This document shows positions 17,364 through 25,632 of a DNA stretch of 64,000 bases, piece after piece. The notes beneath the pieces are model-generated. The model did no database searches. It was not told the origin of the DNA and saw only the letters and a program-made list of their open reading frames with translations. The stretch is from NCBI RefSeq assembly GCF_000719475.1, contig NZ_JOGO01000004.1, positions 124,001-188,000 of the forward strand, in the 5' to 3' direction. This stretch comes from Streptomyces sp. NRRL F-5630. GTDB lineage: Bacteria > Actinomycetota > Actinomycetes > Streptomycetales > Streptomycetaceae. The translations under genes and the position numbers were made by a program. Within the stretch, counting starts at the first letter, position 1; the number at the start of each line of letters is the position of its first letter.

Positions 17364-17401
17364 CGCACGCCCCGCCCGTCCCAGTACGGGCGGGGCGTGC
17401 G
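17364..17401. terminator. 16-bp stem hairpin after the P450 gene
   Basis: CGCACGCCCCGCCCGT at 17364-17379 is perfectly complementary to 17386-17401, with loop cccagt. It begins 23 bp after the stop at 17340 and is a strong terminator candidate. Confidence 0.75.
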
Positions 17402-17552
17402 GCGTTGGCGGTTCTCGCGGCGTCGACGGTTCTGGCGGGGACGAGGGAGATACGGGCGACAGGAGCACGGTGGACTGTCGCAGACGTGCACGAGGCACGG
17501 CGTGTGCGCTCCCGCGTGCCCGAGGCAGGGAACGCCTGCCGGGCTGGAGAAA

Positions 17553-17608
17553 GGCCCCCGGGGTGCCGGGCGAAGGCGTCAGCCGCCTCGCCCGGCACCC
17601 CGGGGGCC
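17553..17608. terminator. 21-bp perfect stem hairpin in the convergent region
   Basis: The arm 17553-17573 (starting GGCCCCCGGGG) is the exact reverse complement of 17588-17608, with a 14-nt loop that can itself pair. It lies midway between the convergent P450 and methyltransferase genes. Confidence 0.65.
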
Positions 17609-17700
17609 CGCTTGGGCTCGGCAGCCCCGCTCGTCCCGTCGCCCCCGCTGGTACCGCCTGCACGTCAACCCGGGGTGGAGGTCCGTCTGTTCGGCACATC

Positions 17701-17741
17701 GCCGTCCTCGGGCCTCCCGTGGCGAGAGGCCCGAGGACGGC
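17701..17741. terminator. 16-bp stem hairpin after the methyltransferase gene
   Basis: GCCGTCCTCGGGCCTC at 17701-17716 pairs perfectly with 17726-17741 across a 9-nt loop. It starts 9 bp beyond the stop codon at 17751 on the minus strand, so it should end the methyltransferase transcript. Confidence 0.75.
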
Positions 17742-17750
17742 GCTCCAGGG

Positions 17751-18581
17751 TCAGCCGCGGACCGCGGTCAGGAAGACGTAGCCGCTCTCCGGGATGGACC
17801 CGAACTTGCGCATGAAGTCGAGGAGCGAAGCGGCCTGTTCCTCGCCCACCAGTTCGGCCAGCTTGTCGCGGACGGTCTCGACGGCGTCGGCCATGAGCCC
17901 GAGGGTGCGGATGACGTTGTCGGTGATGTCGGTGATCTCCACGTCGACGAACCCGTTGTCGGCCAGCGCCTTCCGGTACTCGTCCATCGTGCCCAGGGAG
18001 CGCACCCCGTAGTGCTCGACGACGTGGTCCAGGACCTCGCGGCCCTCAGGGGTGATCGGTTCGCGCTGGATGACGTCGGCGACGGCGAGGCGGCCGCCGG
18101 GGCGCAGGACGCGGGCCGCCTCGGACAGCACCTGCCCGCGGTCGGGCATGTGCCACATCGACTCGAACGCCCAGGCCGCGTCGAACGAGTCGTCGGGGAA
18201 AGGCATGTCCATGGCGTCGGCGTACTGGAACGTCGCCCGGTCGGCGAGTCCCGCCTCGGCCGCGAGCTTCGTGGCGTCCGACACCTGGATCCGGCTGATG
18301 GTGATGCCCACCACGTCCACGTCGCAGGTGCGGACGAGCCGTTGTGCGGGGTAGCCGATGCCGCAGCCGATGTCCAGAACCCGCTGGCCGGGCTGTGGGG
18401 CGAGACCCGAGATCATCAGGTCGGTGAGGCGGTCCGTGGCTTCTTCCACGGAACTGTCGTCGGCGTCGTTCTCCCAGTAGCCGTAGTGGATGTTGGGGCC
18501 CCACGCGGAACCGTAGATCCGGCCGAAACCGTCGTACACGTTGAGGACTTCGCGGTGCGCGGGAGACTGCTCGATCGTCAT
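17751..18581 (-). CDS. SAM-dependent methyltransferase, probably O-methyltransferase of the bez-like cluster
   Basis: 276 residues from ATG at 18581. Class I Rossmann methyltransferase with VLDIGCGIGYPAQRL (residues 68-82) for SAM, VVGITISRIQVSDATKLA as the second strand/acid region, and DSFDAAWAFESMWHMPDR as motif IV/post I. The N-terminus VYDGFGRIYGSAWGPNIHYGYW resembles the sugar/macrolide O-methyltransferase branch (RebM/TylE-like). In benzastatin/virantmycin products a hydroxymethyl is methylated, a sensible job here. It lies 158 bp downstream of the GPP-methyltransferase-like gene, from which a hairpin separates it, so it may be expressed at another level. Confidence 0.82.
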   Translation of the reverse strand: MTIEQSPAHREVLNVYDGFGRIYGSAWGPNIHYGYWENDADDSSVEEATDRLTDLMISGLAPQPGQRVLDIGCGIGYPAQRLVRTCDVDVVGITISRIQVSDATKLAAEAGLADRATFQYADAMDMPFPDDSFDAAWAFESMWHMPDRGQVLSEAARVLRPGGRLAVADVIQREPITPEGREVLDHVVEHYGVRSLGTMDEYRKALADNGFVDVEITDITDNVIRTLGLMADAVETVRDKLAELVGEEQAASLLDFMRKFGSIPESGYVFLTAVRG

Positions 18582-18692
18582 GAAGGACTCCGGGTGGTGG
18601 TGAAAGGGACGGGGGCCGGCGGGCGGTCGGCCCTGACGGTGGTGAGCCGGCGCGTGGTCGCGGCGGGAGTGAGGCGCGGACGAAACTCGATG

Positions 18693-18720
18693 CGCCGGGC
18701 TGGGCGGCCCCAGCCCGGCG
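18693..18720 (-). terminator. 12-bp stem tetraloop hairpin between the two methyltransferase genes
   Basis: CGCCGGGCTGGG at 18693-18704 pairs perfectly with 18709-18720 around a CGGC tetraloop, 19 bp after the upstream gene's stop (18740, minus strand). It may terminate or attenuate transcription between the two genes. Confidence 0.6.
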
Positions 18721-18739
18721 TCATCCTGGGAACTCTTGC

Positions 18740-19651
18740 CTACTTCAGTTCGAAGCGCAGGAAGCCCAGCCGCACGCCCCCGGCCTGCCATTCCGCACCG
18801 AGCGCCTGGTTGGCGAGGAGAGATATCCGCAACTGCCTCCGGTCCACAGGCGAGAGACTGTCGTCGGTGTCCAGCATCGCCTTCGTCCAGGCGGCGCTCT
18901 CCTCCCAGAAGGGCGCGGTTTCCGCCGTCGCGTCCACGTCGTCGGCCAGTTCGAAGCCGGCGGCCTCCGCGGCCTTCACGTAGTCGAGCACCGTGGCCGG
19001 TTTCGTGTAGAAGTATTCGGCCCACACGTCCGCCCCATGGGGACGGGTGAGGAACACTTCCTCGATGCACACGCTCGCGCCGGGCCGGAGCACACGTGCC
19101 AGCCGCTGGAACCACCGAGGGCGGTCGAAGTATCCGCTGCTCTCGATCGCCACCGCCGCGTCATAGGGCGCGTCGTCCAGGGGCAGTTCCTTCGCGTCGC
19201 TGACCAGTGCCCGGACCCTCCCGTCCACGCCGCACTCCCGCGCGAAGCCCTCGACCACCGGCGCGTGTTCCGGCGCGTTGGTGACCGCCGTGACGTCGGC
19301 GCCGTATTCCTGCGCCCAGAAGAGCGAGCCCCCGCCCAGACCGCAGCCGACGTCCAGAACCCTGCCGGACAACCGCTGTTCAGCGTCCCAGATCTTGGCC
19401 GCGTACCGCAGCAGGTCCTCCTGGTGGCGCCGTATGCTGCCGCGAATGGCATCCGGTGCCGCGTCGTCGGCGCGCAGCGGCGGCTTGGTGGAGGCGTAGT
19501 GACCCACGTGGTAGTGAATCCTCGGCCCGGGCCCGTATTTACGGACGAGCCTGGCCGTTTTGTCGTCGTAGTACTGGCCGACCAGCTTCACCTCGTCCTG
19601 GGGGTCGGACACTGCTTGAGGTGAACTTGAAAGCTGATCCAGATTCGACAC
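18740..19651 (-). CDS. bezA: Geranyl-diphosphate-type C-methyltransferase (BezA-like)
   Basis: 303 residues from ATG at 19651. The SAM site is VLDVGCGLGGGSLFWAQEYG (residues 98-117), followed by VTAVTNAPEHAPVVEGFARE and RVRALVSDAKELP. The long N-terminal arm before the Rossmann core, the GQYYDDKTARLVRKYGPGPRIHYHVGHY segment and the aromatic-rich tail resemble geranyl diphosphate C-methyltransferases (as in 2-methylisoborneol formation). In the bez pathway, as I recall, BezA methylates geranyl diphosphate at C6 before transfer to p-aminobenzoate. The gene heads the second minus-strand unit behind promoter copy 2. Confidence 0.78.
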   Translation of the reverse strand: MSNLDQLSSSPQAVSDPQDEVKLVGQYYDDKTARLVRKYGPGPRIHYHVGHYASTKPPLRADDAAPDAIRGSIRRHQEDLLRYAAKIWDAEQRLSGRVLDVGCGLGGGSLFWAQEYGADVTAVTNAPEHAPVVEGFARECGVDGRVRALVSDAKELPLDDAPYDAAVAIESSGYFDRPRWFQRLARVLRPGASVCIEEVFLTRPHGADVWAEYFYTKPATVLDYVKAAEAAGFELADDVDATAETAPFWEESAAWTKAMLDTDDSLSPVDRRQLRISLLANQALGAEWQAGGVRLGFLRFELK

Positions 19652-19800
19652 GGGTCACTCCTTCATAGCTCGGATGCTGACGGCATCGAAGGACGGTCCG
19701 CTTTGAGTGTTGACGGACGGTCTGCGTGGGGCGTTGCGCTCGCCCTGTTTCGGTTAATGCATCCGGACCGGCAGGGATTGCCGGGCCGGTTTCCGGTTTC

Positions 19801-19815
19801 CGGTTTCATAAACCG
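19801..19815. promoter_or_regulatory. Perfect inverted repeat in the bezA leader
   Basis: cggtttcataaaccg is a perfect 6-bp inverted repeat with a 3-nt centre, preceded by a short ttccgg tandem. Its GGTTT/AAACC arms match the arms of the box in the two cluster promoters with different spacing, so it may be an extra binding site or an RNA hairpin. Confidence 0.4.
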
Positions 19816-19935
19816 TGCCGACGGCTTTCGCGTGCGCGAGAGCCACCCGGCACTGAGACAACAGGCGATCCACGAAGCCGCTCTATGACCCGGAATTATG
19901 GGTGCCATTCAAATCGAGTGGCGCCCTCCATTGGA

Positions 19936-20008
19936 TTCCATCCTGGAGGGCGCCCTTGGTGGTGTCAACGATGCGGCGTTCGCGTTCTCCGGTTTAGGAA
20001 AAACCCCA
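19936..20008 (-). promoter_or_regulatory. Promoter with upstream inverted-repeat box, copy 2
   Basis: Minus-strand TTGACA (19963-19968), a 17-bp spacer, and CAGGAT (19940-19945), with the same GGTTT-N5-AAACC box at 19991-20005 as in copy 1 and identical box-to-promoter distance. It should drive the methyltransferase gene starting at 19651, with a leader near 280 nt. The remaining sequence from here to the LuxR gene stop at 20268 shows no other feature. Confidence 0.7.
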
Positions 20009-20267
20009 GGAACGGCACAGGACTCGATTCGGTCCGCTCCACGGTGCGGCGACCGCCGGGTCGCCGCACCTAGGCGGTTCCCAAGGCTGCGTACGGGCCG
20101 CTCTGTCGGGACACGGGCGTGGCTGTCGGGCCGGCGTCCGACGGGCACACGACTTCCTGTGGTGCCCGCCTCGCCCCGCAGCTGTGTGAGCCGGGCGCCG
20201 GGCGGCTCGGTGGCGGCCGGATAAACTCGGCGGCCGGAGGAACTCGGGCCACGAGCCGGCTCCACGA

Positions 20268-20549
20268 CTAATCCACGGTTTCGCGGACGGTGCGCGGCGG
20301 CCACGCATCCGTTCGCAGGATCTGGAGGACGAAGGCCCGCGAAACCAACGCGACGCGATTCGGCGCCTGAAGCTTGTCGGACATGACGCGGACGTGGTAG
20401 TCGATGGTCTTCGAGCTGAGATACAGCTCCCTGGAAAGCCGCCCACTGGATAACCCTGCCGCGATACCCTCCAGAATTCTGATCTGGATTGAGCTGGGCT
20501 CCCAGTCAACCCGCTCTGATATTCCGCAACCGCTCTGATCAATATCCAT
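20268..20549 (-). CDS. Short LuxR-type HTH regulator
   Basis: 93 residues from ATG at 20549. It is essentially a free-standing GerE/LuxR HTH: IQIRILEGIAAGLSSGRLSRELYLSSKTIDYHVRVMSDKLQAPNRVALVSRA. The T-I-D-Y-H-V recognition helix replaces the common T-V-K-x-H-I. There is no receiver or ligand domain; possible earlier in-frame starts would add only Arg/Pro-rich sequence without a domain. Standing at the end of the cluster, it is the obvious candidate to bind the shared box in the two cluster promoters. That link is inferred from position only. Confidence 0.75.
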   Translation of the reverse strand: MDIDQSGCGISERVDWEPSSIQIRILEGIAAGLSSGRLSRELYLSSKTIDYHVRVMSDKLQAPNRVALVSRAFVLQILRTDAWPPRTVRETVD

Positions 20550-22974
20550 GGCACCCGTCCATTTCACACAGCCCCTGTCGGCCGCGCTTCGGATGATCTG
20601 ACCGCTGGTCGATATTTTTCGTTGAGTGATGCCCGGGTGGGCAAGGACCGAGCGCTTGTCGTTGACCCCTGACCGAGCGAGGCCGACGCCGTGATCACCA
20701 GCAGGTGAGTCGGCCGGGAGGCGCGAGACCACCACACGGAGAGGGTCATGTGGCGCTCTGCCCGAGCGTCTGCGGGCGGGGAGGGTGTGCCTACCGGCCG
20801 GCCTCGCTGCGGCCCGCCACGCCCACGAGAGGAGGGAGTGCCACCTTTCGGGAGAACGTCGCCTCAGTCGCGAGCTTCCGGCCGAGCCGGGCGCTCCTCC
20901 CGTCTCGGGGCGAGCCCGGCGCCCGTCCCGCTCGGGTCCAGGTACAACCAGTAGGACCGCTGACGGCGCCGTCGTCCACGCGAGGGCGAAGCCCCGCCTG
21001 TCAGTGGTGAGCTGTCGAGGACTCAGAAAAGCTCCCACCGCCGTCCGCTGCCCTCGTCATCACCCGGCGCCAGGGCTGTCGCGGTTGGCGAAGGGGCGAT
21101 CGCGGGTCGCGAAGTGTCGGTGCCCCCGGGTCGCTGGTCGACACCTCGACCGGGACCGCACCGGACGCTGACTGCGGCGAGGGCGCTCGTTCGCCCCGAG
21201 GGCCGACAGCCACCTGTAGCGGCACGGTGCCCGGACTGCCGGGCAGTCCGCCGCGAGCTTCCAGGCGGTCGTGCCGGCAAACCGTCGGCCTTCGGCCGCG
21301 GCGCTTTCGAGCAGCGCACCACTGTCGAGGGCTCCACCGGACGAGCCCGGCAGGCGGCACGATCTGGTTGCCCACTGTGCCGGGCGACTGACCGCCTTCC
21401 TCGCCGCCACCCTCGTCCGGTGAGGGGCATCCGGGAGGAACGGCCCCTCCGTCACGGCCCGGGCGCGGCACCCGGGGGGCTCCCCAGTGCGGCGGGCGTG
21501 ACCACCTCCCGCCGCCCCCGGCGCGGACTTCGAGCAGCGCGGAACCGTCAAGGCCGTCGTCGGCACGGTGACGGCACGGCCCGTGGTCCTGGACCGGCAG
21601 AGGGCCGACCTGCCCCTGCGTCTCGTTCTCGTGGTGGACCTGCACGCGGTGCTCGGGAGCGGAGCGGATGACAGAAGGGAACTGTCATGCGTGGGGAGCA
21701 TTGTGGGGGCTACTCCTGTCGGGATGTCGCACCTAGGGGCGGTGCGGTCACGCGGTGCCATCGACGATGCGGTCGCGCGGGAAGGCTGGTCAGCGTTCGC
21801 GGGCGTGTCCCCCGGGACGCCCTCCGGAGGGTGTTTCCGGTCCCCGCAGGTGCTCCTTTTGAGGGGAAGCGTCACCGCCGTACGTGCGGGACCAGGTGAA
21901 GCGAGAGAACGTGATGCGGGGGGGCGACGCGAGGTCTGCATTCAGCGCTTCTCTTCTTCAGCCTCCCGCGTGGCCCACTCGGAAATGAATGAGGAAAGCA
22001 TCAAGCAGTCGTCAAAACAGCGAAGATCGCGCGCTCATGCAATGACACCCTGGCCTTTTGTCTTCCGCTTCTCCATGCTTCGTCGCGAAGGGGAACGAGG
22101 CACGAGCAACGGGCGGTGCCGGAATACCCGGCGTCATCGCGAGTGGTCCAAGTTCCTTTCCTGAGTTCGGCGGACTACCGGAATGGAGCTACTGGCTGTG
22201 AGTGTCTGCGACCCCTTCCAGCCGTGTCAACGACAGCTGGCGGGCCTGGCGGAATCCGCGCCACGCAAGCGGGCGCGCAGACACACACCCCCTCGGGGCT
22301 GAAGTACCGACCTCTGAACACGCTTTGGCCTGGCATGGGCGTTTTCGGACTCATGCGCGTTTACCACCGCCATTCGCTGAATCTCACAGTCGACGGCGCA
22401 GATTACCCACTCTGCAATACCGGGTTGACCAGTGCTGTCGACCGCCTCCCACCGCAGCGCCCCCTGCCTGCCGGTTGAGGGAATCCGGGCCGGAAACGGG
22501 CTGGAGAGAACGGCATTCGGGCATCTGTCACGCTCAAGAGGAGAGTTCCCTCTTCCAGCCGTGACCGAAATCGAATGCCCCCCTCCCCCTCTGCCCGGCA
22601 CCGCCTTCACACGTGTCCCTCCAGCCGGGTAAACGGCCCGCCACGCGGCGATGAACCGCACGAAAGCCCACGGTGAGCAGGTCGGCGTCGGCACCCGTCG
22701 GCCACTCACGCGCGGGTACCGACCCCAGGGTCCGACGCCGTGCGGGCAAGACTCGGGGGGATAGGGGCGCGCAGGGCGCCCGCGGTGCGCGCGCCAGGAG
22801 GTCGGCGCGGAGCCACCGAGCCTTTCCCCACCCGCGCCTGCGGTGTCGAGGTGTGCGATGGGGACAACGTGGGCGAGGCACGTCGTGCTCCACCGCTGGG
22901 ACCCTGCCGTACTCAGGGCCGCTCAGCGTCTGCTCACGCTTCAGGCGGGCCTCGCCAGGCAGCCGACATCCGTG
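20550..22974. other. Gene-poor stretch without a supported gene
   Basis: Over about 2.4 kb I find no frame with convincing codon use plus a start signal. A plus-strand segment near 21500-21680 reads RGTVKAVVGTV and LRLVLVVDLHAVLG and could be the tail of a decayed gene. The part at 21950-22450 is clearly lower in GC. A dispersed repeat copy lies at 20801-20892. The whole looks like DNA in decay. Confidence 0.5.
20801..20892 (-). repeat. Dispersed 92-bp repeat, copy B
   Basis: The reverse complement aligns without gaps to 5084-5175 at 76 of 92 positions. Both copies are intergenic and in opposite orientation. See copy A. Confidence 0.7.
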
Positions 22975-23470
22975 TCATCGGTGAGGCAGAGCGCGGGAGT
23001 CTTCCTCGTCGCCGAACAGCTGCCTCAACCGGGCACCTTGCCGTCGGGGAACCTCAGCCGGGGTGGGCTGCGAGACGGTCTTCGCCCGCCCGTGGACGGG
23101 GCGAAACAGCCGTTCCGGCGAGCACCAGGCCGTTCGACCGCGACCACGCCGAGACGTCCACGGCCAGGACCAGACACCTGTCCGCGACCCGCGGGTAAGG
23201 GCAGTCCAGCCGGCAGCGACCGCAGCCGGTCGGCATCGATCCGTCCCTGGTCAAGCGGTCGTACATTGTCCCGCACCCGCCTCGATGCTCGGGCAGAAAC
23301 GGGAGTTCGACTGCCGAGTGCACCGCACCCGGCGCACACACCACCCCGTCCGCCAGCTCGAACGGCTCATCACCCCGCGCAGTCAGACACGCTGACAACT
23401 CGCCCCGGAAGCATGGCCCTTCGGCGGACACTTCCCTCTCAGCAGCATCAGGCAGCAGACTCCCCCTCAT
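22975..23470 (-). pseudogene. Relic of an IS701-like DDE transposase, multiply frameshifted
   Basis: Starting at 23470, the translation matches from memory the N-terminus of a common Streptomyces transposase: ELSACLTARGDEPFELADGV, then LPFLPEHRGGCGTMYDRL. The match continues in another frame (DQGRIDADRLRSLPAGLPLP), returns to the first for VLAVDVSAWSR with the first catalytic Asp context, and shifts again for SPERLFRPVHGRAKT. At least three frame changes are needed and the C-terminal two thirds are missing, so it cannot be active. No terminal repeats are recognisable. Confidence 0.7.
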
Positions 23471-23656
23471 GGCCTTCGCTCTGAACGATGCGCTTGGCCA
23501 GAGCAGATGATCAGACGAAGGCCGTCGCAACGTCCGGCGGATACCCAGGTCAACGCCCCAGTTCGAGACGCATTCCGACGAATAGACTCTCGCGCAGGTC
23601 GGCCCGCCCTTCCGCCTTCGCGTGAGGTCTGGGAGACGCGCCGTCGGCGTGGGTGA

Positions 23657-24007
23657 TCAGTCTCCCTGAGACCAAGCAGCGCTCGGCAGTGACAGGTAGA
23701 CACCGAAGCCGACGAGCCCGGTCGCAGCGCGGATGCCGGCGTGGAGCGCATCCACGCGCTCTTGGCGGTTGGCTTCCCTGCTGGCGGACCACTTGGACTT
23801 GACCTCGATCACCACCGTCAGGCCGCTACGGTCCAGCGGGCTCAGCGGCCGGAAGCGGATCTCGACATCCCCCGGTCGCAGCTCGCCGTCGTACGGCTCC
23901 TCAGGGCACTCCACAGCCAGCGATACCAGATGCGGCAGCACCGAGCCGAGTTCGCGTAACTGGGACTCGGGCACCGTAGGCGCATAGGTCACTTCGACAA
24001 GCGGCAT
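23657..24007 (-). CDS. Small conserved protein, tautomerase-like N-terminus
   Basis: 116 residues from ATG at 24007. The product begins MPLVEVTYAP; a Pro directly after Met followed by a short strand is the mark of 4-oxalocrotonate tautomerase/MIF proteins, whose Pro1 is catalytic. The rest (LPHLVSLAVECPEEPYDGELRPGDVEIRF, LTVVIEVKSKW, RVDALHAGIRAA) fits an alpha/beta protein of that size with good Streptomyces codon use. A lower-confidence reading is a conserved hypothetical. The frame is intact although flanking DNA is decayed. An upstream in-frame ATG at 24079 adds a basic stretch unlike the fold. Confidence 0.6.
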   Translation of the reverse strand: MPLVEVTYAPTVPESQLRELGSVLPHLVSLAVECPEEPYDGELRPGDVEIRFRPLSPLDRSGLTVVIEVKSKWSASREANRQERVDALHAGIRAATGLVGFGVYLSLPSAAWSQGD

Positions 24008-24227
24008 TCTCGACACCCTAATGCAGGCGCTGTTTCTCGGATCATGCCTCTGCTCTGAGAGCCGGCTTACTCGGGTCAAGGATCATGAGCACGCTCACTG
24101 CCGCCTTCACAGTCGCCGTTCGCGACCGTGGTCCTCGGTGACAGGGCGTACGCATGGGCGAAGGCGGTGAGGGGAACTGGAGGCAGGGGAGCATGCTCGG
24201 CGGCGGATCGTAGCCCCCCTTTTCCCT

Positions 24228-24246
24228 ATATGTCCGGTTGACATAT
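24228..24246. promoter_or_regulatory. Inverted repeat ATATGT-N7-ACATAT overlapping a TTGACA
   Basis: ATATGT at 24228-24233 and ACATAT at 24241-24246 are perfect mirror arms, and TTGACA at 24238-24243 overlaps the right arm on the plus strand. No good -10 follows at 17 bp. It lies 172 bp before the flavoprotein gene in otherwise unremarkable sequence (24008-24417 has no gene) and could be a repressor site. Confidence 0.35.
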
Positions 24247-24417
24247 GCCGGGCCGCTGTGAGACTGGGTGGACACGGTTCCGCCGTCGGCTCACGCGGCG
24301 CGGAGCCTGCCGATACCGCCCACCGGATCCGGCCGCCCACTCGTTCGCGGTGGCGACGGATGAACCCGATTTCTGCTCCGCAGGGGGACAGTCCCGGACG
24401 CGAAGTGAGGCGATCGC

Positions 24418-25518
24418 ATGAACCGGATTCCCGAGGTGGCCGTGGTAGGAGCCGGCATCGTCGGACTGTGCACCGCCTACGCGCTGGCCGAGCGCGGCAC
24501 GGCGGTGCGCGTCTACGAAAGCGGCGTTCCGGGCCACGGGCAGTCCAGTGGCCAGTCCCGCATCTTCCGCCACGCGCACGACGACCCCCGCCTCGTCGAG
24601 TTCACGCGGCAGGGCCGCGCCGTCTGGGACGAATGGGCGGATCGGCTGGGCGTCGAGATGATCTCCCCTGACGGAGTGGTCGCCCTGGGCGGTCCCGTAC
24701 CCGAAAGGCTGCGCATCCTGCGGGATACCGGCGGCATACCCGTACGGACAGTGGACAGCGCCGGGCTTCACGCCCGCATGCCGCTGCTCGCCGACTACAG
24801 CGGGCCCGCGATGCTCGATGAGGGCGGTGGCGCCATCCGGACCCGTGTCGCGATCGAGAGCCTGACCAACGCGCTGGGTGACGCGGTGGTCACCGAAGAA
24901 GTCGTCTCGGTGCATCCGACGGACCACGGCACGGTGGAGGTGCTCAGCACCGCCGGCCGCGAGGAGTACGCGACGGCCGTGGTGTGCGCGGGCACGGGCA
25001 CGGCGCGACTGGCGCGCACCGTGGGTCTCTCCCTGCCCGTACAGCCGGCAGCCCACGTCCGCCTCACCTTCGAGGTCAGGGGAGCGCCCCCGGAACGGGT
25101 CGCCTGCCTGCAGGACAGTAGCGGCGACTTCGGTGAGGTGGGTGTCTATGCGGCTCCCTATCCGGGCAACAGCCGCTACGCGGTGGGCCTCAGCCAAACG
25201 GTGGAGGTACGGGAGGACGGCAGCTTCGCCGACCCCGACGCACTGGTGGCGCTCAACGACCGCGCCCGCGCCTACGTCTCCCGGGCCTTGCCCGGCCTCG
25301 ACCCCGAGCCCGCCGAGTACCTGCACTGCTGGGTGACGAGCCTGCCGTGGAGCGAAGACGGCATGGCGGTCTGGGAGGCCGACGGGATCTTCTTCGCCGC
25401 TGGGCACAACCTGTTCAAGCAGGCGCCCCGACTCGGGCGGGCACTGGCCGGCGCGGCCGTTGGCGAGGGGCTCGAGGAGGACCTGCGTCCGGCCGCGGCA
25501 CTCGGCCGGCCCCGCTGA
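24418..25518 (+). CDS. FAD-dependent amino acid oxidase family protein (DAO/SolA-like)
   Basis: 366 residues. The FAD-binding Rossmann motif VAVVGAGIVGLCTAYALAER is at residues 7-26, followed by VRVYESGVPGHGQSSGQSRIFRHAH, the pattern of monomeric sarcosine oxidase and N-methyltryptophan oxidase, where the SRIFRHAH stretch contacts the flavin. The C-terminal GIFFAAGHNLFKQAPRLGRALAGAA resembles the family's FAD-closing segment. It should oxidise a secondary or primary amine to an imine with O2, giving H2O2. Substrate unknown. It is the first gene of an oxidoreductase-rich run. Confidence 0.85.
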   Translation: MNRIPEVAVVGAGIVGLCTAYALAERGTAVRVYESGVPGHGQSSGQSRIFRHAHDDPRLVEFTRQGRAVWDEWADRLGVEMISPDGVVALGGPVPERLRILRDTGGIPVRTVDSAGLHARMPLLADYSGPAMLDEGGGAIRTRVAIESLTNALGDAVVTEEVVSVHPTDHGTVEVLSTAGREEYATAVVCAGTGTARLARTVGLSLPVQPAAHVRLTFEVRGAPPERVACLQDSSGDFGEVGVYAAPYPGNSRYAVGLSQTVEVREDGSFADPDALVALNDRARAYVSRALPGLDPEPAEYLHCWVTSLPWSEDGMAVWEADGIFFAAGHNLFKQAPRLGRALAGAAVGEGLEEDLRPAAALGRPR

Positions 25519-25547
25519 ACGTCCCGACCTCGCTTTCGGCTCGGGAC

Positions 25548-25623
25548 CGGTGGTCGGCGTTCTCGGCCACCGCGACATCCAGCGGGATCGGTGGTCGGCG
25601 TTCTCGGCCACCGCGACATCCAG
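25548..25623 (+). repeat. Two 35-bp direct repeats with 41-bp period
   Basis: The 35-bp sequence beginning cggtggtcggcgttctcggc is present identically at 25548-25582 and 25589-25623. Each copy contains the inverted arms CGGTGG and CCACCG. The second copy abuts the AGGAGG ribosome site of the aldo/keto reductase gene, so the duplication lies in its 5' leader. Confidence 0.85.
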
Positions 25624-25632
25624 GAGGAAGCC

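Noticed and set aside
17553..17608. CRISPR-like or IS terminal repeat
   Set aside because: The arms are a single hairpin with no repeated spacer units and no transposase between them. I saw no CRISPR array anywhere in the window.
20550..21038. Upstream extension of the short LuxR protein to 256 residues
   Set aside because: The extra N-terminal residues are Arg/Pro/Ala-rich with no domain and overlap a dispersed repeat. ATG at 20549 gives a complete HTH protein.
21060..21941. 293-codon minus-strand open frame
   Set aside because: The composition (Arg, Ser, Pro, Thr) and the lack of any conserved motif match random high-GC sequence. Not called as a gene.
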